From NCBI RefSeq assembly GCF_030418455.1, contig NZ_JAUHPW010000004.1, positions 124,001 to 188,000 of the forward strand: 64,000 nt of DNA. Direction: 5' to 3'. Shown in pieces: positions 56,784 to 64,000 of this stretch. Numbering within the stretch: position 1 is the stretch's first letter; each line of letters opens with the position of its first letter. The notes under the pieces are model-generated. The model saw only the letters and a program-made list of their open reading frames with translations. It was not told the origin of the DNA and ran no database searches. Position numbers and translations under genes: made by a program. This DNA comes from Demequina litoralis (GTDB lineage Bacteria > Actinomycetota > Actinomycetes > Actinomycetales > Demequinaceae).

Positions 56784-58325
56784 CTACTCGGCGAGCTGCT
56801 CGCGGATCGCCTCGCCCAGCAGCTCGACGCCGCGCGGGATCGCCTGCAGCGGGATCGTGTTGAAGCCCACGCGGATGTGGTTCCGCTTCGCGCCCTCGAG
56901 GAAGAAGCGCTCGCCGGCGTCGATGAGGACGCCCTTGCCGCGCGCGATGGCCGCGGCCCGGGTGCCGTCGAAGCCCTCGGGGCCCGTGAGCCACACGCTG
57001 AGACCGCCGGCCGGCACCGGTCCGAGCGGGAACGGCAGGTGCCGCTCGAGCTCCTCGGTCAGCACCTCCCACTTGCGGACCAGGTGGCGGCGGTGCTGGC
57101 GCAGCGCGCGGTGGTACTCGCCGGACTCGATGAAGAGCCCGAGCGCGCGCTGCAGGTGGCCCGACGGATGCTTGGTGAGGTAGCGCCGGCGCTCGCGGAG
57201 CGCGGCGATGAGCGCCGCATCGGCCACCACGAAGCCGAGCCGCAGGCCCGGCGCCACGAACTTCGAGAACGTGCCCACGTAGATGACGCGTCCCGTGCGG
57301 TCGAGCGACTTGAGCGACGGCGTGGGGCGGCCCTTGAAGCGGACCTCGGAGTCGAAGTCGTCCTCGATGATGAGCGCGTCCTCGGCCTGCGCGGCGCGGA
57401 GGATCGCGGCGCGGCGCGAGTAGGACGTGGTGACGGAGGTCGGGTGGTGGTGGCTGGGGGTGAGGTAGACGAACTCGGAGCGTGCCGCATCGGCCTTCGA
57501 CACCCGTGCGCCGGAGGCGTCGACCTCGACCGGGTGGAGCGTCGCGCCCGCGTTGCGGAAGATGTGCCACGCGTCGACGTAGCCGGGGTTCTCGACGCTC
57601 ACCGTGTTGCCCGGCTCGATGAGGAGGTCCGCGAGCATCGAGAGGGCCTGCTGCGCGCCGTTGGTGATGATGACCTCGGACGGGCTCACCGACATGCCGC
57701 GCGGCGGCAGGATCTCGCGGCAGATCGCCTTGACCAGCAGCTCGTCGTCGGCGTCGACCGAGTCGCGGAGGCTGGCCGCCATGTGCGGCCCGGCCAGCGC
57801 GTCGTTGAGCGCGCGCAGCCACGCGCGGGCGGGGAAGGACGACAGCTCGGGCTGGCCGGGCAGGAACGGGAAGGGGTAGCGGTTCCAGTCCGGGTGGGCC
57901 GCCGCGTGGTGGAGGTCCTCGCCCAGCGGGCGCGGCAGGCGTGCCTGCCAGTCGACCTGGCCGGTCGGCACGGACCGGTGGTGCGGCGCGCGGGCCGGCT
58001 GAGGGGCGGACGATGCGCCGGGCTGGGCGGTCGCGAGCCGCTCGGCGGCGGGGTACAGGCCCGAGCGCGGACGCGACTCGATGAGGCCCAGCGCGGTGAG
58101 CTCCTGGTACGCGGCCGAGACCGTGTTGCGCGACACCCCGAGCACGCCCGCGAGGTGGCGCGACGACGGCAGCGGGCGATGCGGCTTGAAGCGGCCCTCG
58201 AGCAGCGACTGCTCGAGGAAGCGGCGGACCTGCTGGAAGAGCGGCTCGCGGCTGTCGGGGTCGAGGTACTGGCGCGCGCGGTCGCCGAAGGCCTCGTCGG
58301 TCTCGATGTCGCGTTCGATGGTCAT
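56784..58325 (-). CDS. MocR-type regulator (GntR HTH + aminotransferase domain)
   Basis: PLP-dependent transcription regulator of 513 residues. The N-terminal GntR winged helix is at about 25-95 (PLPSSRHLAGVLGVSRNTVSAAYQEL). A linker and an aminotransferase class I fold follow, with ITNGAQQALSMLADLL and the PLP Lys in YVGTFSKFVAPGLRLGF. MocR proteins typically sense PLP adducts of amines, GABA or amino acids and control aminotransferase genes. Convergent to the dpp-amidohydrolase-aminotransferase operon, it is the obvious candidate regulator of it. AGGAGG precedes ATG 58325. A GGACGATGCG copy (58008) lies in the linker. Confidence 0.88.
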   Translation of the reverse strand: MTIERDIETDEAFGDRARQYLDPDSREPLFQQVRRFLEQSLLEGRFKPHRPLPSSRHLAGVLGVSRNTVSAAYQELTALGLIESRPRSGLYPAAERLATAQPGASSAPQPARAPHHRSVPTGQVDWQARLPRPLGEDLHHAAAHPDWNRYPFPFLPGQPELSSFPARAWLRALNDALAGPHMAASLRDSVDADDELLVKAICREILPPRGMSVSPSEVIITNGAQQALSMLADLLIEPGNTVSVENPGYVDAWHIFRNAGATLHPVEVDASGARVSKADAARSEFVYLTPSHHHPTSVTTSYSRRAAILRAAQAEDALIIEDDFDSEVRFKGRPTPSLKSLDRTGRVIYVGTFSKFVAPGLRLGFVVADAALIAALRERRRYLTKHPSGHLQRALGLFIESGEYHRALRQHRRHLVRKWEVLTEELERHLPFPLGPVPAGGLSVWLTGPEGFDGTRAAAIARGKGVLIDAGERFFLEGAKRNHIRVGFNTIPLQAIPRGVELLGEAIREQLAE

Positions 58326-58345
58326 GCGTCCCTCCTGGGCGCGCC

Positions 58346-59080
58346 TCACGCGACGATCCCGCGTGCGGCGAGCACCGCGCCGGACACGAGCGACAGGATC
58401 AGCGCCGCCGTGCGCACCGCGCCGGCGGGGATCCGTCTCACGAGCGGGGCGGCCGCGACCGCGCCGACGATGACGGCGGGGGCGAGCGCGAGGCCGGCCA
58501 GCGCGTCGAGTCCGAGCGGACCCGCACCGGCCCTGCCCGCGGACAAGGATAGCGAGATCAGCGACAGCACCGACGTCACGGCGAAGTACGCGGACAGCGT
58601 CGCGCGCATCGTCCTCACCTCGTCCGGGCGGTAGACCACGGCCATCGGCGGGCCAGGCAGCGCCGCGATCGGGGTGAGCGCGCCGCCCAGGCCGCCGGCG
58701 ACCGCCACGCTCGCCGGGGTCATCCGCGCGCGCCACGCCAGCAGGGACAGGGCCGATGCGGCGACCACCACCGCGCCGACCACCACCTGGGTCGCCGCGG
58801 CCGGGGTGACGTGGGCGATCAGCGTGCCGGCGACGATCCCGGGCACGGCGGCGACGGAGGCGCGCATGAGGTCGCCCCGGTGGAGCCAGCGGCGCTCGCT
58901 CCATGCGGCGACGATCATGACGACCACGGTGATCGCGAGGACCGCGCCGATGCCGAGCTGCGGCGCGACGAGCACGAGCAGGGGCACCGCGACGATGCCG
59001 AAGCCCATGCCGGTCGCCGACTGCACCACCGTCGCGAGCGCCACGACCGCGCCCGCGGCGAGCCAGGCCGCCGCCGTCAT
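58346..59080 (-). CDS. TauE/SafE-family permease
   Basis: Membrane protein of 244 residues with about eight helices, in the sulfite exporter TauE/SafE family: VVQSATGMGFGIVAVPLL at the N-terminus and the repeat GGLGGALTPIAALPGPPMAV. Family members export sulfite, sulfoacetate or other C2/C1 sulfonates. Immediately upstream of the MocR gene (20 nt) and near a possible taurine-type aminotransferase, it could export sulfite from an amino-sulfonate; this is an inference. An inverted GGACGATGCG copy lies at 58605. Confidence 0.82.
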   Translation of the reverse strand: MTAAAWLAAGAVVALATVVQSATGMGFGIVAVPLLVLVAPQLGIGAVLAITVVVMIVAAWSERRWLHRGDLMRASVAAVPGIVAGTLIAHVTPAAATQVVVGAVVVAASALSLLAWRARMTPASVAVAGGLGGALTPIAALPGPPMAVVYRPDEVRTMRATLSAYFAVTSVLSLISLSLSAGRAGAGPLGLDALAGLALAPAVIVGAVAAAPLVRRIPAGAVRTAALILSLVSGAVLAARGIVA

Positions 59081-59297
59081 CCACGCCTCGTCATCATGTG
59101 CCGATACTGCTGGCTCCCGCGCGCGCGGGCCAGGTCCACCGGAGGCCGATCCCAGGGGCCAGCCGTTACGCCGGGGAAACACTGTGGCACCCGGTGCCCG
59201 GCGTCGACTGGCCCTGGCCCGCCGTGGTCCGGCCAGCCATAGTGGACCCAGGCCGCCGGGATCCCGGCAGGCATCCACACCAGAACGGAGAGCAGTA
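59081..59297. other. 217-nt divergent intergenic region
   Basis: Between the TauE-like gene (-) and an SDR gene (+). It contains the 14-bp palindrome GCCGGGATCCCGGC (59255-59268), a CATAGTGG -10-like sequence near 59238, and CGGAGAG before the SDR start. No coding potential is evident. Confidence 0.5.
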
Positions 59298-60032
59298 ATG
59301 GCACAGCGGACGGCGGTCGTCACCGGAGCGAGCAGCGGGATCGGCGCGGCCAGCGCGCGCGCCCTCGCGGCCGACGGCTGGCACGTGATCCTCGGCGCCC
59401 GCCGCGTCGACCGCCTCGAGGCGCTCGCCGAGGAGATCGGCGGCACCGCGCTGCGCCTCGACGTCACCGACCAGGAGTCCGTGGACGCCTTCTGCGCCGC
59501 GATCGAGTCCTGCGACCTGCTGCTCAACAACGCGGGCGGCGCGCTCGGCACCTCGTCGATCGCCGAGGGCGACGTCGACGAGTGGCAGTGGATGTACGAC
59601 GTCAACGTGCTCGGCACGCTGCGCGTCACGAAGGCGCTGCTGCCCCAGCTCGTCGCGTCGGGCGACGGCCAGGTCATCAACATCGGCTCGATCGCGGCGC
59701 GCGAGCCCTACAAGGGCGGCGGCGGCTACAACGCCGCCAAGCACGCGGTCGCGGCGATGACGCGCGTGCTGCGCATCGAGCTGCTCGGCCAGCCGGTCCG
59801 CGTCTCCGAGATCGACCCGGGCATGGTCGAGACCGAGTTCTCGCTCGTGCGCTTCGGAGGCGACGCCGAGAAGGCCGCCAAGGTCTACGAGGGCGTCACC
59901 CCGATGAGCGCCGAGGACATCGCGGACGCGGTCCGCTGGGTCGCCTCGCGCCCCAAGCACGTCAACATCGACCAGATCCTCATGCTCGCGACGGCGCAGA
60001 CCTCGGCCCAGGTGGTCCACCGGGAGGCCTGA
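59298..60032 (+). CDS. Short-chain dehydrogenase/reductase
   Basis: Classical SDR of 244 residues. The cofactor motif is VVTGASSGIGAASARAL, the NNAGG motif is present, and the catalytic residues are Ser in NIGSIAARE and Tyr-Lys in YNAAKHA. GARRVDRLE after the first strand suggests NADP preference. It resembles YdfG-type 3-hydroxy-acid (serine/3-hydroxypropionate) dehydrogenases, but the substrate is not proven. It has its own promoter region and is followed by a weak TGAGCC/GGCTCA hairpin at its stop. Confidence 0.85.
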   Translation: MAQRTAVVTGASSGIGAASARALAADGWHVILGARRVDRLEALAEEIGGTALRLDVTDQESVDAFCAAIESCDLLLNNAGGALGTSSIAEGDVDEWQWMYDVNVLGTLRVTKALLPQLVASGDGQVINIGSIAAREPYKGGGGYNAAKHAVAAMTRVLRIELLGQPVRVSEIDPGMVETEFSLVRFGGDAEKAAKVYEGVTPMSAEDIADAVRWVASRPKHVNIDQILMLATAQTSAQVVHREA

Positions 60033-60222
60033 GCCCGGGGGAGGCTCACAGCGACCTCCCAGGATGGGCGAGTACCCTGGTCGGGTGCCCCGCGCGGGAG
60101 GTCACGGTCGCGTCAAGATGCGGTCGGGCCGGGAACCGTCGCGAGGGCCCATCGGTTACCGGGTCGACCCCCTGTCCCGCGCGCCGCCGCGATCGATGCG
60201 GACGACCCCCGTGAGGAGATCC

Positions 60223-61176
60223 ATGAAGAAGAACGCACTGACTGCCGTCGTGCTCGGCTCGATCGCCGTGCTCGGCCTGGCCGCGTGCAGCCCCGCCTCG
60301 GAGTCGGACGCGTCGCCGTCCGCCTCGGCCGCCACCGACGCCGTCGCGGTCGACCCGGCCGCCGACGCCGCCGCGCTCGAGGCCATCGAGTGGGAGGAGG
60401 CGGACGGCGTCCCGGCGCTGACCTTCGACACCCCGCTGACCGTCACCGACATCGCCACGCGCCACGTCACCGACGGCGACGGCGAGGTCATCGAGGAGGG
60501 CCAGAACGTCACCCTCGACTACGTGGTCTACTCCGGCACGGACGCCTCGCAGATCTACTCGACGTTCGAGGCGGGCACGCCCGAGGTCGTCACCATGGCC
60601 GACGGCCAGGTCGTCGAGGACCTCTACGACGCGCTCATCGGCCAGAAGGTCGGCACCGACCTCCTCTACGTCTACCCCGACACCTCCTCCGAGGACGGCG
60701 CGGCGGTCGTCATGGCCGTCACCGCCTCGAGCGCGGTCACGCCGCTCGAGCGCGCCGAGGGCACCGCGGTCGAGCCGGCCGAGGACCTCCCGACCGTCAC
60801 GCTCGACGACGACGGCATGCCGTCCATCGACTTCTCCGACGCGGGCAAGAAGCCCGAGGAGCTCGTGATCCAGCCCCTCATCGAGGGCGACGGCGCGAAG
60901 GTCCAGGAGGGCGACCAGATCACGGTGCACTACACCGGCTGGATCTGGAAGGGCGACCAGTTCGACTCCTCGTGGGACCGCGGCGCCGCGACGTCCTTCA
61001 CCCTTGCGTCGGGCTCGCTCATCGACGGCTGGGTCGACGGCCTCGCGGGCCAGACGGTCGGCAGCCAGGTGCTCCTCGTCATCCCGCCGGACCTCGCGTA
61101 CGGCGACCAGGAGTCGGACACCATCCCGGCGAACTCGACGCTGGTGTTCGTGGTGGACATCCTCGCCGCGAGCTGA
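60223..61176 (+). CDS. FKBP-type peptidyl-prolyl isomerase lipoprotein
   Basis: Surface lipoprotein of 317 residues. The signal peptide ends in LAAC (Cys near 23). A divergent FKBP-like half (about 75-180, GQNVTLDYVVYSGTDAS) is followed by a good FKBP domain (about 225-317): VHYTGWIWKGDQFDSSWDRG, IDGWVDGLAGQTVGSQVLLVIPPDLAYG. It would assist folding of exported proteins outside the membrane. GAGGAGAT precedes ATG 60223. The 190 nt upstream contain a TACCCT -10-like hexamer near 60073 and nothing else recognised. Confidence 0.9.
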   Translation: MKKNALTAVVLGSIAVLGLAACSPASESDASPSASAATDAVAVDPAADAAALEAIEWEEADGVPALTFDTPLTVTDIATRHVTDGDGEVIEEGQNVTLDYVVYSGTDASQIYSTFEAGTPEVVTMADGQVVEDLYDALIGQKVGTDLLYVYPDTSSEDGAAVVMAVTASSAVTPLERAEGTAVEPAEDLPTVTLDDDGMPSIDFSDAGKKPEELVIQPLIEGDGAKVQEGDQITVHYTGWIWKGDQFDSSWDRGAATSFTLASGSLIDGWVDGLAGQTVGSQVLLVIPPDLAYGDQESDTIPANSTLVFVVDILAAS

Positions 61177-61190
61177 CGCTCGACTCACGC

Positions 61191-61222
61191 ACGAAGGCCC
61201 CCGCCGCGGCGGGGGCCTTCGT
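61191..61222. terminator. Bidirectional terminator
   Basis: A perfect 32-nt palindrome with 16-nt arms, starting ACGAAGGCCCCCGCCG. It lies between the convergent FKBP and AI-2E-family genes and could stop transcription from both sides. Confidence 0.85.
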
Positions 61223-61237
61223 CGTCTGCGGCTGCGG

Positions 61238-62449
61238 TCAGTCGTCGGCGGCGTCCTTGGCGGAGGACGATGCGCGGGCGGGCTCGGCCGCGGGGCTCGC
61301 CTCGTCGATCGGGATGACGTCGTAGGTGCGCCCCGAGTTCTTGACGATCGCGGTGATGAGCGCCGCCACCGGCAGCGCCATGAACGCGCCCAGCGGGCCG
61401 GCGATCGCACCGCCCGCGAGCGCCCCGCCGAAGGCGACCGCGCCGTTGAGCTCCATCGTCTGCGACGAGAAGCGCGGGCTCAGCCAGTAGTTCTCCGCCT
61501 GCTGGTACACGAGCACCCATGCGAGCAGGATGAGCGCGGGCACGAGGCCCTGCACCGCGAGCACGATGATGATGGGCAGCGCGGCGCCGATGTACGTGCC
61601 GATGAACGGGATGAACTCCGACACGAAGCCCATGAACAGCGCGAGCGGGATCGCGTAGACGAGCGGCAGCCCCACGAGGAGCATCACCACGAAGCCGAGG
61701 CCGCCGCACACGCCCATGAGCAGCAGGCGCGAGTAGAAGTAGCCGCCGGTCTGCTCGATCGAGGTGTCCGCGATCCACGCGAAGGTGCGCTGGCGGGCCG
61801 GGGGCATGCGCGACATGAGGGCCCGCATGATCTGCGGCCACTGGGCGGCGATGTAGAACGCGAAGGTCGCCACCGTGAAGAGGTCGAAGATCAGCCCGAT
61901 GCCCGAGGTCACGATGCCGAGCACCTCGTCCGCCCACGTCGCGACGACGTCGGAGAAGCTCGTGAGCGCATCGTCCGTCGCCGTCGTGTCGATCGGCAGC
62001 CCGAGGACGTCCCGGCTCCACTCGCTCAGGGCGGAGGTCCAGCCGGGCAGGTTGTCGTGGACCGCGTCCGCGAAGCGTGCGATCGCGGGGATGAGGACCG
62101 CGACCATGAACACGACGAGCAGCACGGCCGCGAGGTACATGAGGCCGACCGCGGCGCCACGCCGCATCCCGTAGCGGCGGTGCAGGCCGGTGACCCCCGG
62201 CAGCATCGCGAGGGCGATGAAGAGCGACAGCACGAGGATGCCGAGGAGATGACGCATCTGGAACGCGATCCACAGCCCCAGCATGACCGTGAGGACCACG
62301 CCGACCGTCCGCCACAGCGCGCGGCGCACCACCGAGTCGATCCACAGCGGCGCGGGCTCCTCCGCACGCATCGCGGCCTGCTCGGCGGCCGCGCGGGCGA
62401 CCTCCTCCGGCAGCTCCTCCGTGTCGGGCGCCGGCGAGTCGGCCGTCAC
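61238..62449 (-). CDS. AI-2E/PerM-family permease
   Basis: Membrane protein of 403 residues with about seven to eight helices and the family's central IPFIGTYIGAALPIIIVL region and C-terminal VFGG-like FGGALAGGAIAGPLGAFMALPVAAL. Members export autoinducer-2 or act as ion-coupled exporters; the activity here is unknown. GTG 62449 overlaps the DUF308 gene stop (GTGA). Two GGACGATGCG copies (61265 on +, 61967 on -) are in the gene, one in the C-terminal tail codons. Confidence 0.85.
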   Translation of the reverse strand: MTADSPAPDTEELPEEVARAAAEQAAMRAEEPAPLWIDSVVRRALWRTVGVVLTVMLGLWIAFQMRHLLGILVLSLFIALAMLPGVTGLHRRYGMRRGAAVGLMYLAAVLLVVFMVAVLIPAIARFADAVHDNLPGWTSALSEWSRDVLGLPIDTTATDDALTSFSDVVATWADEVLGIVTSGIGLIFDLFTVATFAFYIAAQWPQIMRALMSRMPPARQRTFAWIADTSIEQTGGYFYSRLLLMGVCGGLGFVVMLLVGLPLVYAIPLALFMGFVSEFIPFIGTYIGAALPIIIVLAVQGLVPALILLAWVLVYQQAENYWLSPRFSSQTMELNGAVAFGGALAGGAIAGPLGAFMALPVAALITAIVKNSGRTYDVIPIDEASPAAEPARASSSAKDAADD

Positions 62450-63042
62450 AGCTCCGCCTCCGCGTGGCGGCCGAACGTGAAGGCGCGCACGATGCCGACG
62501 ATGCCGAGCACGACGAAGACGAACGCGGCGATCCACACGAGCACCGTGGCGGTGATCGCGGGTGCGCCGAGCACGACCGCGCCGGCGATGATGCTGATGA
62601 TGCCGTACGCGATCGCCCAGCCGCGCGAGCGCGCCTTCCCGGACTCGACCAGCACCATGATGCCGTCGATGATCCAGCCGATGCCGATCGCGATCGCGAC
62701 CACGAGCAGCAGCACCGCCGCCGAGGCCTCGAGGTTGCGCAGCGTGATGACGCCGGCGAGCAGCATGAGCACGCCCATGATGATCGCCAGCGCCCGCAGG
62801 CCGCCGGAGAGGGCCGAGCCGAGCACGCCCATCGCGATGCGGGCGACGCCCGCGACGGCGAAGTAGATGCCGATGAGCACCGCGCCCACGCTCAGCGTGT
62901 GGCCCGGCCACACCATCAGCGCGATGCCCACGCCGAGCGCGACGACGCCCAGCACGGCGAACATCACCCGCACCGCCGTGATCGCGCGTGCGGTGAGCTC
63001 GCGCGCGTCCATCTCGAACCCGATGTTCCTGGTCTCCTGCAT
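62446..63042 (-). CDS. DUF308/HdeD-family membrane protein
   Basis: Protein of 198 residues made of about six hydrophobic helices in three pairs, with repeated GxxxIxxGI patterns (VGIALMVWPGHTLSVGAVLIGIYFAVAGV; LLVVAIAIGIGWIIDGIMVLV) typical of the HdeD/DUF308 family. HdeD is linked to acid stress in enterobacteria; the role in actinobacteria is unknown. It is first in a two-gene unit with the AI-2E-family gene. ATG 63042 is preceded by AGGAG. Confidence 0.85.
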   Translation of the reverse strand: MQETRNIGFEMDARELTARAITAVRVMFAVLGVVALGVGIALMVWPGHTLSVGAVLIGIYFAVAGVARIAMGVLGSALSGGLRALAIIMGVLMLLAGVITLRNLEASAAVLLLVVAIAIGIGWIIDGIMVLVESGKARSRGWAIAYGIISIIAGAVVLGAPAITATVLVWIAAFVFVVLGIVGIVRAFTFGRHAEAEL

Positions 63043-63241
63043 GAGAGCTCCTCTCGCGGCCGCGCCTCCGCGTGGCGGCTGGTCTCACGCTACCGCCGCC
63101 GACGCGCGCCGCGAGGGAATCCCCGCGGGGCGCCCGGACGCCGGTGCTGACGATGTAATGGTGAGGCTTTTGTGCACATTGCGCGCCTTGCGTGCGAGAA
63201 TGGTCGCTCGGATGCAGGTTGCTTGCGAGGGGGGAGTAGGC

Positions 63242-63685
63242 ATGTCGCTCGACGACCTGGACCGACGCATCATCGCGGAGCTGCGGCTGGACGGCCGCGC
63301 GAGCTATGCGGAGATGGGCGCGCGCATCGGCCTGTCGCCGTCGGCGGTGAAACGTCGAGTCGATCGGATGGTGGCCGACGGCGCCATCCAGGGCTTCCAC
63401 GTCCGCCTCGACCCCGAGCTCGACGGCGCGGGCACCGAGGCGTACGTCGAGGTGTTCTGCACGGGCACCGTCGCGCCGGACGAGCTCCGGCGCATCCTCA
63501 AGGCGATCCCCAACGTGGTCGAGGCCTTCACCGTGACGGGCCAGGCGGACGCGATCGTCCGCCTGCGCGCCTCCACGATGACGGATCTCGAGGCCGCGCT
63601 CGAGCACGTGCGGCTCGCCCCGCAGGTGGACAAGACCCGCAGCGCGATCATCCTGTCGCGGCTCATCGAGCACCGCGACGGCTGA
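63242..63685 (+). CDS. Lrp/AsnC-family regulator
   Basis: Regulator of 147 residues. Helix-turn-helix at about 1-60 (DLDRRIIAELRLDGRASYAEMGARIGLSPSAVKRRVDRMV), then the RAM ligand domain (YVEVFCTGTVAPDELRRILKAIPNVVEAFTVTGQADAIVRL). It senses an amino acid or similar metabolite. The 199-nt upstream region is comparatively A+T-rich near 63155-63220 and contains repeated TTGCG- and TGCGAG-like blocks, possibly autoregulatory sites. GGGGGGAG precedes ATG 63242. Confidence 0.9.
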   Translation: MSLDDLDRRIIAELRLDGRASYAEMGARIGLSPSAVKRRVDRMVADGAIQGFHVRLDPELDGAGTEAYVEVFCTGTVAPDELRRILKAIPNVVEAFTVTGQADAIVRLRASTMTDLEAALEHVRLAPQVDKTRSAIILSRLIEHRDG

Positions 63686-63697
63686 CCGGGGGCGGGC

Positions 63698-64000
63698 TCA
63701 GATCCAGCTGGGCAGCCACATGTGTGCCTGCCAGTACCGGAACGGGATGGGCGTGCCCACCCACAGCGGCATGAAGAGGCCGGATACCAGCAGGATCGCG
63801 GCGAGGATGCAGCCGACCGCGATGGTGCCCCGCCGCGACCAGCCGCCGTCGAGGTCCTCGGGCTGCGCGATGCGCCTCAGCGCCCAGACGAGCGTGAGCA
63901 CCATGAACGGCATGAACGCCACCGAGTAGAAGGTGAAGATGGTGCGGTAGGCGTACGGCAGCCACGGCACCCAGCCGGCGAGCACGCCCGCGGACACCGA
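63698..64000 (-). CDS. Protein O-mannosyltransferase, C-terminal part (gene continues beyond window)
   Basis: The visible 100 residues are the four-helix C-terminal membrane domain of dolichyl-phosphate-mannose-protein mannosyltransferases (PMT_4TMC). WVPWLPYAYRTIFTFYSVAFMPFMVLTL matches the bacterial Pmt pattern, and the sequence ends HMWLPSWI. The frame is open to the edge, so the 5' end is missing. Actinobacterial Pmt mannosylates exported proteins on the outer membrane face during Sec export. Confidence 0.8.
   Translation of the reverse strand, partial: SVSAGVLAGWVPWLPYAYRTIFTFYSVAFMPFMVLTLVWALRRIAQPEDLDGGWSRRGTIAVGCILAAILLVSGLFMPLWVGTPIPFRYWQAHMWLPSWI

Noticed and set aside
59255-59268. 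GCCGGGATCCCGGC palindrome as a terminator
   Set aside because: It lies upstream of the SDR gene in a divergent region, without a U-tract; it might be an operator but evidence is weak.

Overview
This window is a G+C-rich (by eye a little over 70%) chromosomal segment of an actinobacterium, most likely a Micrococcales-type organism (Demequinaceae, Cellulomonadaceae or Beutenbergiaceae-like). The evidence is the base composition, the TANNNT promoters that often sit only 6-8 nt upstream of a start codon (leaderless mRNAs), the conserved order glp/moeA - rimJ - sepX/glpR, a C-terminal fragment of a protein O-mannosyltransferase, and two ROK-family regulators. No phage, transposase, integrase, rRNA or CRISPR was seen. 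About 57 protein genes and two tRNAs (Arg-CCT, Ala-CGC) fill roughly 94% of the sequence.

Layout. 1-9.8 kb: an aldo/keto reductase tail, tRNA-Arg, a ROK repressor and the operon it probably controls (esterase, ribose-type ABC permease, binding lipoprotein, fused ATPase), then a UbiD/UbiX decarboxylase cassette. 9.9-16.3 kb: a heavy-metal P-type ATPase fused to a hemerythrin domain, a lycopene cyclase, a second ROK regulator, a sortase-like secreted protein and a GntR regulator. 16.4-26.8 kb: a long aromatic-acid operon made of an NMT1/SsuABC-type transporter, CHA aldolase (LigK/GalC type), oxalomesaconate tautomerase (GalD/PrpF type), a VOC extradiol dioxygenase, a dehydrogenase and LigJ hydratase, followed by an old-yellow-enzyme reductase. 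Together these form the lower gallate / protocatechuate 4,5-cleavage route to pyruvate and oxaloacetate. 27-40.4 kb: an MFS carrier, a very large degenerate helicase-nuclease, FmdB, formyl-THF cyclo-ligase, the Glp/MoeA-RimJ-SepX division locus, and a GH92 mannosidase with a glycosyltransferase. 40.6-47.6 kb: tRNA-Ala, a cation/proton antiporter, a transglutaminase-like protein, an unknown membrane protein, and a thiolase plus 3-oxoacid CoA-transferase operon facing its IclR regulator. 47.8-58.3 kb: a Dpp-type ABC operon with an amidohydrolase and a class III aminotransferase, facing a MocR regulator. 58.3-64 kb: TauE-like permease, SDR, FKBP lipoprotein, AI-2E-family permease, DUF308 protein, Lrp regulator and the 3' end of a Pmt gene.

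The most unusual signal is not a gene. The 10-mer GGACGATGCG occurs 32 times by hand count (14 on the + strand, 18 on the - strand). A simple composition estimate predicts fewer than one copy. It occurs in several reading frames and is over-represented between genes and at gene ends. It sits in the apical part of a 95-nt nested inverted repeat at 15486-15580, inside one copy of a second repeat family (three copies of a 93-104-nt element bounded by CTCCACGCG/CGCGTGGAG), and over the operator and start codon of the IclR gene. It behaves like a genome-wide DNA tag (comparable in kind to HIP1 or DNA-uptake sequences) and I know of no description of it.
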